The translations under genes and the position numbers were made by a program. The notes under the pieces are model-generated. The model was not told the origin of the DNA. It saw only the letters and a program-made list of their open reading frames with translations, and searched no databases. DNA of 64,000 nucleotides from Micavibrio aeruginosavorus ARL-13 (GTDB lineage Bacteria > Pseudomonadota > Alphaproteobacteria > Micavibrionales > Micavibrionaceae): positions 1,116,001-1,180,000 of the forward strand of contig NC_016026.1 of the NCBI RefSeq assembly GCF_000226315.1. The letters are read 5' to 3'. Every line of letters begins with the position of its first letter. The first letter of the stretch is position 1. Below, piece after piece: positions 33,515 to 41,069 of this stretch.

Positions 33515-33824
33515 GGGAAATCCTCTGTTGAAAGATGTCGTTTATGTTCCGGGCCATATTATCGTTTCAACGGCAGGATACAAGACGGGGGCCATGAATA
33601 TATAAGAATGAATATAATCACATCCGTTTCCCGTCATCCCGGAAACGCCATCGGCGTTATCCGGGATTGTGGCCGTGATGGGTGGGCCTGTGACAGCGGT
33701 GCCATTACGGCAGAAATCCCGGATAATCCTTGTCAGGATTTCCGGGATGACGAAAGGGGGAAAGCGCTACGGGCCAAAGGATGTCATCCTCTGGCCCGGT
33801 AATGCGCTATCAAATGCGCGAATA
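33515..33824. other. Gene-free stretch upstream of gap
   Basis: It holds the gap promoter region and the family A repeat at 33632-33752. I see no further coding signal up to the small minus-strand ORF at 33825. Confidence 0.6.
33632..33752. repeat. Paired palindromic intergenic repeat, family A (copy 2)
   Basis: CGTCATCCCGGAAACGCC...TCCGGGATT and its mirror AAATCCCGGATAA...TTCCGGGATGACG. It shares the outer arms, the CCATTACGGCA-AAATCCCGGATAA stretch and the spacing with the element at 3999-4103. Confidence 0.8.
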
Positions 33825-33980
33825 TCAATGATCTGTTCGTCCGTGCGGCGGCGGCTGGGCCCTGGCCTCTGTCTCGGTTTGGCACTCCCGGCGCGCTTGC
33901 GCTTCTTTGGTGACTTGGGCGCTGATTGCAGCACTCATGGCTTCGCCAACACGGTGCATGCCCTCAATGAAATCCCTCAT
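33825..33980 (-). CDS. Possible 51-residue small protein
   Basis: Starts MRDFIEGMHRVGEAMSAAIS, an amphipathic helix, continues with a charged QVTKEAQARRE stretch and ends in a Pro/His-rich tail (QPPPHGRTDH). AAGG lies 11 bases before the ATG and the region upstream is AT-rich and promoter-like. No family recognised; it could be an uncharacterised small protein or chance. Confidence 0.4.
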   Translation of the reverse strand: MRDFIEGMHRVGEAMSAAISAQVTKEAQARRECQTETEARAQPPPHGRTDH

Positions 33981-34097
33981 GTTTTCAGTGCCTTTCCATA
34001 TCCTCTATATTTTCATTTTGCGATAAAATTATGAAAACTTTATTAGCAACAGGAAATATAAGTTCAGCGCAGGAGAATGCTTGACCGGCCCATCTGT

Positions 34098-34117
34098 AAA
34101 TGAGAATTATTTGCATC
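34098..34117 (+). promoter_or_regulatory. Fur-box-like site upstream of the methyltransferase gene
   Basis: TGAGAATTATTTGCA (34101-34115) matches the TGATAATnATTATCA Fur core at 11 of 14 positions and lies about 20 bases ahead of the ATG. It could let Fur or Irr control the two-gene operon. Confidence 0.35.
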
Positions 34118-34136
34118 ATTTAAGCAGGAGCGTTTG

Positions 34137-34820
34137 ATGACCCAATCCCAGAAACTGGACACATGGACCACATCCCAGGAAGAAGAAGACCGCATGGTGC
34201 CGGGCCATATGCACCATTGGCAAACCATGATTGGCCATGTGCGCGAGCGGGATTTGCGCCATAAAACCATTCTGGATTTCGGGTGTAACCAGGGCGGTTT
34301 TATCCAGATGCTGTTCAACACCATGCCTTTTGCCCGGGCCGTGGGTGTAGACATCGCCGAAGGATCATTGGCCAAGGCCCGTGCGCGCAACCAATTTGCC
34401 CCGGCCGATTTTTTCCACACCAGCCAATTGCCCGGCATGGCCAATACATTCGACATGGCGTTCAGCCACGAGGTTATTTATTTGTTGCCCGATTTACATG
34501 CCCATGCCAAAGACATGGCACAGGTTTTAAAGCCGGGCGGGGTTTATTACGCCGCCACGGGGTGCCATACGGATAACCCCCGTTGGGCCGATTGGCACAA
34601 GGCGATCAGCGATTATTCGAACATTGATGTGCCGCATTACGCGTTGGATGATTACGCGGGCGCATTTGCCGCGAACGGGTTCGCGGTTGAGGCCAAACAG
34701 TTCCGCAGCGATGGGTTCATCGGGGTGGAACCGGATGACAAGGTGTATTACCCGACGCTGATCGACAAACTGAACTATTACAGCCAGACAAAAATTTTGT
34801 TCCGCTTTGTAAAGGTCTAA
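34137..34820 (+). CDS. SAM-dependent class I methyltransferase
   Basis: 227 residues. Motif I reads ILDFGCNQGGFIQ (residues ~43-55), followed by VGVDIAEGSL for motif II and AFSHEVIYLL for post-II, so it binds SAM. The unusual GCNQGG loop replaces GxGxG. The C-terminal part (ISDYSNIDVPHYALDDYAGAF) is not typical of ubiquinone methyltransferases. Substrate unknown. ATG 34137, six bases after AGGAG, is preferred to the TTG at 34134. Five bases separate it from the alpha/beta hydrolase gene, so the two form an operon. Confidence 0.83.
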   Translation: MTQSQKLDTWTTSQEEEDRMVPGHMHHWQTMIGHVRERDLRHKTILDFGCNQGGFIQMLFNTMPFARAVGVDIAEGSLAKARARNQFAPADFFHTSQLPGMANTFDMAFSHEVIYLLPDLHAHAKDMAQVLKPGGVYYAATGCHTDNPRWADWHKAISDYSNIDVPHYALDDYAGAFAANGFAVEAKQFRSDGFIGVEPDDKVYYPTLIDKLNYYSQTKILFRFVKV

Positions 34821-34825
34821 CACCA

Positions 34826-35719
34826 ATGAAAAACGCATTCCCGCGTACAGGCATGATTGATGCCGCCGATGGGTCAGGGCACCGGATTTATTTTGAATCC
34901 TATGGTCCCGTTGACGCGCCGGCGTTTGTCATGGTGCATGGCAATTCCGGAAATGTGTTTGAACCATCGAAATTGTCGATGTGGGATTTGGATACCCAAC
35001 GTGTGATTATCATTCATGCGCGCGGTGTTGGTTTGTCCACGCCGATGGGCAAGGTTGAAAAGAACCTGTACCCCAATCTGGCCGATGACATTGAAACCGT
35101 TCGTGCTCATTTGGGTGTGGATCAGGTCAGTTTGTTTGGGTGGTCCGCCGGGGCGGCTGTGTGTTGTTTGTATGCGCAAAAATACCAGCAACATGTGAAT
35201 GATGTGGTGTTTTACGGCGCATTTTTGGGCGGTAAGAAGGAGCTGGAGGCGTATTACCAACGCAGCCAGCAACAATACCCCGATGGATGGAAAAAATTCT
35301 GCACGACCTATGGCCCGAACAGTGCGTATTTCGCGGTTCTGTCCGCCAATGCGTTTTTGTTGTGGGGAGCGCCGCAGGAAAAGCGTGATGCGGCCCTGAA
35401 TTACGAACGTGTATTCGGGACGTATAATGCCAGTGGGGCGGAACTGGACCGTCTGGTCGCCAACCGCACGGTTTTTGCGAACATGATTGAACAGGATTTT
35501 GGCCTGTCATCCAAGACACAAATCGTTGTTCCGCCAAACGCGAAATTCATTCGTGGGGCCAATGATTATATTGGTACGCCTACAGCCGGCGAAACCATCA
35601 TAAACAATGCGGGCCATGATGTGCATGACCCGCATGTTCAAATGTTCTTAAAGAGCGTTATGGCCGGTGTTATCGCGCCAGTTTCGCCTGCACCTTCTCC
35701 ACAACCGCCTCAGCCGTAA
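34826..35719 (+). CDS. Alpha/beta hydrolase (proline iminopeptidase/epoxide hydrolase-like)
   Basis: 297 residues. Seen: oxyanion MVHGNSGN near 33, IIIHARGVGLSTP near 55 (resembles the DQRGxGxSxP motif of proline iminopeptidases but with HAR instead of DQR), nucleophile elbow FGWSAGAA near 107, and the catalytic His in NAGHDVHDP near 275. Substrate unknown; it is probably paired functionally with the methyltransferase ahead of it. The last 50 bases overlap the 3' end of tkt on the other strand, and its C-terminus is a Pro-rich PAPSPQPPQP. Confidence 0.8.
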   Translation: MKNAFPRTGMIDAADGSGHRIYFESYGPVDAPAFVMVHGNSGNVFEPSKLSMWDLDTQRVIIIHARGVGLSTPMGKVEKNLYPNLADDIETVRAHLGVDQVSLFGWSAGAAVCCLYAQKYQQHVNDVVFYGAFLGGKKELEAYYQRSQQQYPDGWKKFCTTYGPNSAYFAVLSANAFLLWGAPQEKRDAALNYERVFGTYNASGAELDRLVANRTVFANMIEQDFGLSSKTQIVVPPNAKFIRGANDYIGTPTAGETIINNAGHDVHDPHVQMFLKSVMAGVIAPVSPAPSPQPPQP

Positions 35720-37691
35720 TGCCGAAATGCTTGTAGAGCACTTCCGCCGGGGCTGACTCGCCAAAGGTGGACATGCCGACGAAAATGCCATGCGGGCCGA
35801 TCAAACGGTCCCACGGCATGCGGATGGCGGCTTCGACGGCGACCTTGATCGTGTCGTTGCAGACGAAGGACATGAAATAGTCTTTGTCCTGTTCCATGAA
35901 TAAATCCAGACATGGGACGGATACAACGCGGGTCGGTGTTCCGGCGGCGTCCAGCTTTGCCTTGGCATCCATTGCAATTTCAACTTCGGACCCGGAAGCG
36001 AAAATCGTGACCTTGGCATCTTTCGCATCGGCCAGAATATACGCGCCGCGGGCGGAGAGGTTTTCATCCGTGTGCGTGGTGCGCAGGACTTTCAGATTCT
36101 GACGCGTCAGGGCCATGATGGACGGAGCGGTTTTTTTGTTGATCGCCAGTTCCCAGCATTCCGCCGTTTCCACGCCGTCACACGGACGGAACGTGTAGGT
36201 GTTCGGAATGGCGCGCAACGCAGCCAGATGTTCCACCGCTTGGTGCGTCGGGCCATCTTCGCCAAGGCCGATGGAATCGTGCGTCATCACATGGATGACA
36301 CGCTGTTTCATCAACGCACCCAAACGAATGGATGGGCGGCAATAATCGGCGAAGGACAGGAACGTTCCGGCATACGGAATAATCCCGCCATGCAGAGCCA
36401 TGCCGTTCATCATCGCGGCCATGCCGTGTTCGCGCACGCCGTAATGAATATATTGGCCGTTATAATCGCCGGGGGTGATGTTGGTGGGGCCTTTGATCTG
36501 GGTCATAACCGAACCCGTCAAATCCGCCGATCCGCCGATCAGTTCAGCGACAGCCGGAACCAGCTTCTCCAGCACTTTGCCGGATGTTTTACGGGTGGCG
36601 TCGGCTTTGGCATCGCTGGCGAATTGTTTTTTCAGTTCATTCACCAGCGGGGCAATGTCTTTGGCAACATCGCCCGCCATGGTTTTCAGGAATGCGCCCT
36701 TGTTCGCGGATGATTCAAGGCGTTCATTCCATGCGGCATAGTTGCTGGCGCCGCGGCGGCCAGCATCGCGCCATGCGGCCAGAACATCGTCCGGAATTTC
36801 AAACGGCGCGTGCGGCCAGTTGAGGTTTTTACGCGCGCCCGCAATTTCATCCGTGCCCAGCGGGGAGCCGTGGGATGATGATTTGTTTTCTTTCGTCGGT
36901 GCACCGAAACCGATTTTGGTTTTGCAACGGATGATGCTTGGCTTGTCGGTTGTTTTGGCGTGGGCAATGGCGTGTTCAATCGCGGCCATGTCGTGGCCAT
37001 CAACCGTTTGCACATCCCAGTGATAGGATTCAAAGCGCTTGGTCACATCATCGGAATAAGACAGCGATGTCGGGCCATCAATGGAAATGCCGTTATCATC
37101 ATACAGCACAACCAATTTCGACAATTTCAGGTGCCCGGCCAGTGCGCAGGCTTCGTGGCTGATGCCTTCCATCAAATCGCCGTCGGATGCGATGACATAG
37201 GTCCAGTGATTGATCAGATCATCACCAAAACGGGCATTCAGAATGCGTTCGGCCAGTGCAAAGCCCGGCGCGGTGGAAATACCCTGACCCAGCGGGCCGG
37301 TGGTGATTTCGATACCGGCGCTTGGCATCACTTCTGGGTGGCCCGCGGTGATGGCGTGCAGTTGGCGGAAATTCTTGATCTGGTCCAGCGTCATCTTCTC
37401 ATACCCGAGGAGGTAGAGCAGGGCGTATTGCAGCATCGACCCGTGTCCGGCGGACAGGATGAAACGGTCGCGGTCGGCCCATTCCGGATGCTTGGCGTCA
37501 AAATTCATGAATTTGGTGAACAGCACCGTGGCCACGTCGGCCATACCCATCGGCATGCCGGGGTGGCCGGAATTGGCTTTCTCCACGGCGTCCATGGCCA
37601 GAGCGCGGATGGCATTGGACATGGTTTTCAAATCGGGGGATGCGTTTGTCATGATTTTGGCACTCGCTTGTTGCATGGGCGCTTGGGTCAT
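35670..37691 (-). CDS. tkt: Transketolase
   Basis: 673 residues. ThDP enzyme of the pentose-phosphate pathway moving two-carbon units between sugars. Seen: GHPGMPMGMAD near 45, the ThDP-binding block SDGDLMEGISHEA near 160 with DDNGISIDG, the pyrimidine domain REHGMAAMMNGMALHGG near 420, and the C-terminal domain from ~545. ATG at 37691 has GAGG six bases upstream; a shorter start at 37652 lacks this. It is the most upstream of the minus-strand carbon genes (tkt, gap, fba), which are not contiguous here. Confidence 0.95.
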   Translation of the reverse strand: MTQAPMQQASAKIMTNASPDLKTMSNAIRALAMDAVEKANSGHPGMPMGMADVATVLFTKFMNFDAKHPEWADRDRFILSAGHGSMLQYALLYLLGYEKMTLDQIKNFRQLHAITAGHPEVMPSAGIEITTGPLGQGISTAPGFALAERILNARFGDDLINHWTYVIASDGDLMEGISHEACALAGHLKLSKLVVLYDDNGISIDGPTSLSYSDDVTKRFESYHWDVQTVDGHDMAAIEHAIAHAKTTDKPSIIRCKTKIGFGAPTKENKSSSHGSPLGTDEIAGARKNLNWPHAPFEIPDDVLAAWRDAGRRGASNYAAWNERLESSANKGAFLKTMAGDVAKDIAPLVNELKKQFASDAKADATRKTSGKVLEKLVPAVAELIGGSADLTGSVMTQIKGPTNITPGDYNGQYIHYGVREHGMAAMMNGMALHGGIIPYAGTFLSFADYCRPSIRLGALMKQRVIHVMTHDSIGLGEDGPTHQAVEHLAALRAIPNTYTFRPCDGVETAECWELAINKKTAPSIMALTRQNLKVLRTTHTDENLSARGAYILADAKDAKVTIFASGSEVEIAMDAKAKLDAAGTPTRVVSVPCLDLFMEQDKDYFMSFVCNDTIKVAVEAAIRMPWDRLIGPHGIFVGMSTFGESAPAEVLYKHFGITAEAVVEKVQAKLAR

Positions 37692-37775
37692 TGGGGGCCT
37701 CGTGTGGTGAAGTGTGTCCATACAATGCCGGGGCAGGGGTGCGTGGTCAATATCCCCGCCGTCTCTCTATTTTTA

Positions 37776-37848
37776 GCATCCCCGCGAAAGCGGGGATCCA
37801 TGGGTTTTTGGGGGCGGATTCGTGGATCCCCGCTTTCGCGGGGATGCT
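37776..37848. repeat. Paired palindromic repeat, family B (copy 1)
   Basis: GCATCCCCGCGAAAGCGGGGATCCA and its reverse TGGATCCCCGCTTTCGCGGGGATGC, about 20 bases apart, so two hairpins in opposite orientation. Same core as at 49661 and 62752. Confidence 0.85.
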
Positions 37849-37909
37849 ATTGAGGTGGTGGGTGGCGTACAGGCCTGTGGATGCAATTGTGGACAACGTC
37901 CGCCTGGTC

Positions 37910-37937
37910 TTGACCCAGCGGCTGGAAGGCTGATAAT
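37910..37937 (+). promoter_or_regulatory. Promoter of the zapA operon
   Basis: TTGACC (37910-37915), 16 bases, GATAAT (37932-37937); transcription would start near 37944, about 50 bases before the GTG of the small coiled-coil gene. Confidence 0.6.
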
Positions 37938-37995
37938 GGCCCGGTTTTCGGGTGTTGTATTACCGTTTTTTGAGACGATTTAGAGGGGCTTTCAC

Positions 37996-38250
37996 GTGTC
38001 CACAGCGATCCTTAATGCTTTGAGTGGCCTTGATGAGGTCATTGACCGGCTGGAGCAAAATATGGCTCGCCGCGAAAAAGAAACCAAAAGCGTTGCATCC
38101 AAAAAGTCCGGCCAGCCGGATTTGTTCAGCGTTCCGCACCCCAGCCAGCCGCGTACGGGTGGCACGGTTGTAACGCTGGATTCTGCCGTTTTGGCACGCA
38201 AACTGGACGTGGCCATCAGCCGCGTCGAAGAATTGCTGAAAGAGGGTTAA
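37996..38250 (+). CDS. Small coiled-coil protein upstream of zapA (DUF4164-like)
   Basis: 84 residues. Residues 5-35 form a likely coiled coil (NALSGLDEVIDRLEQNMARREKE), the centre is polar with a QPDLFSV segment, and the end is another helix (LDVAISRVEELLKEG). GTG start with GAGGGG seven bases upstream. Small coiled-coil proteins of DUF4164 type commonly precede zapA in alphaproteobacteria. A role at the division site is inferred from the neighbour only. Four bases separate it from zapA. Confidence 0.72.
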   Translation: MSTAILNALSGLDEVIDRLEQNMARREKETKSVASKKSGQPDLFSVPHPSQPRTGGTVVTLDSAVLARKLDVAISRVEELLKEG

Positions 38251-38254
38251 GAAC

Positions 38255-38608
38255 ATGGCCGAGGTGAGCCTAGCCATTCATGGCAAGACGTATGGCATTG
38301 CCTGTGATGACGGGCAGGAAAGCCGCGTGCGCGAGCTGGGCAAGTATATTGATGCCCGTATGCGCGAAATTGCCTCCGCCGGTGCGGCCACGAACGAGCC
38401 GCATTTGCTGGTTTTGACAGCCCTGGTTCTGGCCGATGAAGTGTATGATCTGCGCGGTGCGTTGCAGGCCCAAATGGCCGCCCAGCATCAGCAGGAAATG
38501 GCCCACGCCGCCCAGATGGATTCCGAAGAAGAACGCCAAGTCGTTGATGCGATTAACCATTTGGCCGCCCGCATTGAATCCGTTGCGGCGCGTTTGCAGA
38601 AGATTTAA
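38255..38608 (+). CDS. zapA: Cell-division protein ZapA
   Basis: 117 residues. The N-terminal globular part (EVSLAIHGKTYGIACDDGQESRVRELGKYID) and the C-terminal coiled coil (from ~60, ALVLADEVYDLRGALQ...) match ZapA, which crosslinks FtsZ filaments at mid-cell. It is directly followed by the 6S RNA gene and fthfs, the classical zapA-ssrS-ygfA order. Confidence 0.93.
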   Translation: MAEVSLAIHGKTYGIACDDGQESRVRELGKYIDARMREIASAGAATNEPHLLVLTALVLADEVYDLRGALQAQMAAQHQQEMAHAAQMDSEEERQVVDAINHLAARIESVAARLQKI

Positions 38609-38633
38609 TCAATCTAATCAATCCAAAATACAA

Positions 38634-38671
38634 GATCCCGGAAGGCGTGTCCGCGTGCATCCGGGATTTTT
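38634..38671 (+). terminator. Hairpin/terminator after zapA (half family A repeat)
   Basis: ATCCCGGA (38635-38642) pairs with TCCGGGAT (38660-38667), followed by TTTT. The arms match the family A palindrome core, so a single repeat unit appears to serve as the zapA terminator. Confidence 0.6.
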
Positions 38672-38737
38672 GCTATTTGATGGATCGGTTTATGAAGAAA
38701 ATTATGGTTTTTACGGGATTTAACCTATAATCATACT

Positions 38738-38915
38738 CAGGCAAAAGGACCGCTGGGGCTCTCGAACACACCTTAATCCCTCGGGCCGATAGTCTTTTCG
38801 CGCGGGTGCTGCCTCTGTCCGGACCGTGGTCTGGTTATGTGGTGCCCAACCTGGTGAGTTGGGCCAGTAGCGGATAAGATGCATGTGTACGGTTCGCCTG
38901 GCACCTTTTGCTCCT
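38738..38915 (+). ncRNA. ssrS: 6S RNA
   Basis: Located between zapA and 5-formyltetrahydrofolate cyclo-ligase, the conserved place for 6S RNA. TATAAT at 38726-38731 sets the start at about 38738. The ends pair (GCAAAAGG at 38741-38748 with CCTTTTGC at 38904-38911), giving the closing stem, and the middle has a GC-rich stem-loop (GGACCGTGGTCTGG region) flanked by less paired sequence, the open-promoter-like bubble. 6S RNA binds and restrains housekeeping RNA polymerase in stationary phase. Exact ends are estimates. Confidence 0.85.
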
Positions 38916-38941
38916 TCTTTTCATGTTCTGACGCCTGATCC

Positions 38942-39520
38942 ATGACCGATAATCCTAAGGACATTATGCGCCGCGAAGCGAAGCGCCACCGCGACCGGAT
39001 TGATCTGGTCGACGGGGATGGCGATGCGGCGGCCGATTTGTTCATGGAAACAATGGCGCCGCGCGCGGACCAGATTGTGGCCCTGTACTGGCCCAAGGGG
39101 CGCGAATTCGATACATTGCCATTGATGGAACGACTTTTGACGGCGGGTGTCACCTGCGCTTTGCCCGTGGTGGTAAAGGATGAATGGTTGTTGCGCTTCG
39201 TTGCCTGGAATGATGGTGATGCCTTGGTCGATGGTCCGTATGGGTTAAAACAGCCATCCGTGGATGAAAATACAGCTTTTGTAGAACCGGATATTTTCGT
39301 TGTGCCGTTGCTGGCGTTTGATCGGCGCGGGAACCGCTTGGGATATGGCGGCGGATATTATGATGAAACGCTGCGCCATTATCGCGCGATAAAGGATGTA
39401 ACGGCCGTTGGATATGGATATGCGGAGCAAGCGGTTTTATTCAATCTGCCTGCCGAAGACCACGATCAGAAATTGGATGTTATGATTACGCCGCGCGGTG
39501 TGCAGCGTTTTACAATTTGA
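38942..39520 (+). CDS. fthC: 5-formyltetrahydrofolate cyclo-ligase
   Basis: 192 residues. Converts 5-formyl-THF to 5,10-methenyl-THF with ATP. Seen: a basic N-terminus MRREAKRHRDRI, IVALYWPKGREFDTLPL near 45, a FVVPLLAFDRRGNRLGYGGGYYDETL block (near 120-143) that is the family signature, and the C-terminal DVMITPRGVQ. The 6S RNA lies immediately upstream and may be transcribed into it. Confidence 0.93.
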   Translation: MTDNPKDIMRREAKRHRDRIDLVDGDGDAAADLFMETMAPRADQIVALYWPKGREFDTLPLMERLLTAGVTCALPVVVKDEWLLRFVAWNDGDALVDGPYGLKQPSVDENTAFVEPDIFVVPLLAFDRRGNRLGYGGGYYDETLRHYRAIKDVTAVGYGYAEQAVLFNLPAEDHDQKLDVMITPRGVQRFTI

Positions 39521-39536
39521 ATGTTTCTTCAACAAT

Positions 39537-39640
39537 TCCCCCTGCCTGAGGGAGGGGGTTAGGGGGAGGGGATCGTATGGGCCATTCAGTGGCACCGTTT
39601 TATCCCCCACCCAACCTCCCCCTTTAGGGGAGGGAGCAAA
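39537..39640. repeat. G/C-rich inverted intergenic repeat, family C
   Basis: CCCTGAGGGAGGGGGTTAGG (left) and CCAACCTCCCCCTTTAGGGG (right) are imperfect complements about 40 bases apart. Different in sequence from families A and B. It ends just before the phosphoesterase gene, so it may lie in its leader. Confidence 0.6.
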
Positions 39641-39658
39641 CAAGGGAAAGAGAACACA

Positions 39659-40477
39659 ATGCGTATTTTGTTTATCGGTGATGTGTACGGGCGCACGGGA
39701 CGTGATGCACTGGCCAAACACTTGCCGACCTTGCGGGAAAAACTGAAACCCGATGTTGTGATTGTGAACGGTGAAAACGCCGCGCATGGCATTGGTATTA
39801 CCGAATCCATCTGCAAGGAATTTTACGGCAACGGTGTTGATGTTATCACCACGGGCAACCATGTGTGGGACCAACGCGAAATTATTTCGTACATTGAACG
39901 CGATCCGAAATTGCTGCGCCCGTTGAACTTCCCCAAGGGGACACCGGGCAAAGGGGCGTATAAACACACATTGTCCGATGGCCGTTCCATTTTGGTTGTG
40001 AACGCCATGGCCCGTATTTTCATGGACCCTTTGGATTGCCCGTTTGTGGCCATGAATGAATTGATCAATTCTTACCGCATGGGGCCGGGTGGCGTGAACG
40101 CCATCTTCCTTGATTTTCACGGCGAGGCAACGAGCGAAAAAATGGCCATGGGGCATCATCTGGACGGGCGTGTGTCGGTTGTTGTTGGCACGCACACGCA
40201 CGTTCCGACGGCGGATGTACAGATTTTCAACGGCGGCACCGCATACCAATCCGACGCCGGTATGACCGGCGATTACGATAGTGTCATCGGCGTGCGCAAA
40301 GATATTCCGATTGGCCGTTTCGTGCGCAAAATGTACACGGAAAAATTCGCCCCGACAGATGGCGAAGCCACAGTGTGCGGATTATTCGTTGAAACAGATG
40401 ACCGCAACGGCTGGGCCAAAAATGCCGGTGCCGTGCGCATCGGGCCGCGGTTGAAGGAAGAAATTCCGACGTTTTAA
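39659..40477 (+). CDS. YmdB-family metallophosphoesterase (TIGR00282)
   Basis: 272 residues. Metal ligands are seen in order: GDVYGRTGR (Asp8), NGENAAHG (Asn/Glu near 39), TGNHVWDQ (Asn/His near 67), and THTHVPTAD (His pair near 180). YmdB from Bacillus hydrolyses 2',3'-cyclic nucleotides and affects biofilm formation and RNase Y; the family is widespread in alphaproteobacteria, often near fthfs and yebC as here. The start ATG at 39659 follows AGGGAAAGAG. Its stop is five bases from the convergent hypothetical gene. Confidence 0.9.
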   Translation: MRILFIGDVYGRTGRDALAKHLPTLREKLKPDVVIVNGENAAHGIGITESICKEFYGNGVDVITTGNHVWDQREIISYIERDPKLLRPLNFPKGTPGKGAYKHTLSDGRSILVVNAMARIFMDPLDCPFVAMNELINSYRMGPGGVNAIFLDFHGEATSEKMAMGHHLDGRVSVVVGTHTHVPTADVQIFNGGTAYQSDAGMTGDYDSVIGVRKDIPIGRFVRKMYTEKFAPTDGEATVCGLFVETDDRNGWAKNAGAVRIGPRLKEEIPTF

Positions 40478-40481
40478 GCGA

Positions 40482-41048
40482 TTACATCCGATTAATGTAA
40501 TCCAAATCCACCCCATACCGTTCCGGGTGTTTGTCGAAATAACGGGCGCAAGCGTCGTTGAGGGCATCGATCAATTCGACGCCTTGTTTTCCGCCATGGC
40601 CTGTGATGCCGCCCAGAATAATGGCGCGGATGGTGGCGTGGAAGGCGGTCACGATTTCCATGGCGTCGGGATCGGGGTTTTCGATGACCTCCAGAAACTG
40701 CACCAGACGGTCGGAAATGCTGGTGATCAAGGCATAATGAAACATACCGCCATTGGCTTTCAGTTGCATCACGGGGTAGATCACGCCTGCAATTAATTCT
40801 TCCGGGTCGTCGCTGGGTTTGCGGGCTTTAACGCGGTCGATGCCCTTCATCAGGGACGCCAGATAAATTTCCGCCAGCGGCGCAAAATCAACCGCGTTGT
40901 TTTCCAGCAGGTTTTGCGCCTTGTCCAGAATGTCATCGCCAATTCCGCCTGTGCCGACTTTTTCTTTCAGCAGGTTGGGCGGGCGGATAAATTCCGCCTT
41001 ACGGCGTTGTGGTTGGGAAAAATGCGGGGTGTTGGCGTTGTCGTCCAT
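40482..41048 (-). CDS. Conserved hypothetical protein adjacent to a response regulator
   Basis: 188 residues. The N-terminal segment AEFIRPPNLLKEKVGTGG is a short motif I have seen in alphaproteobacterial proteins next to CheY-like regulators. The rest is helical with a mixed charged surface, including LAEIYLASLMKGIDRVKAR and GGMFHYALITSISDRLVQFLEVI. No enzyme motif. It follows the response regulator by 21 bases on the same strand, so both probably belong to one signalling unit; direct interaction is a guess. Confidence 0.7.
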   Translation of the reverse strand: MDDNANTPHFSQPQRRKAEFIRPPNLLKEKVGTGGIGDDILDKAQNLLENNAVDFAPLAEIYLASLMKGIDRVKARKPSDDPEELIAGVIYPVMQLKANGGMFHYALITSISDRLVQFLEVIENPDPDAMEIVTAFHATIRAIILGGITGHGGKQGVELIDALNDACARYFDKHPERYGVDLDYINRM

Positions 41049-41069
41049 GGTGGCCTTCCGCTCTAACGC

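Larger units (their letters stand above)
37692..37995. other. 304-base spacer between tkt and the zapA operon
   Basis: It contains a family B palindrome pair (37776-37848) and a + strand promoter at 37910-37937. I see no ORF. Confidence 0.65.
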
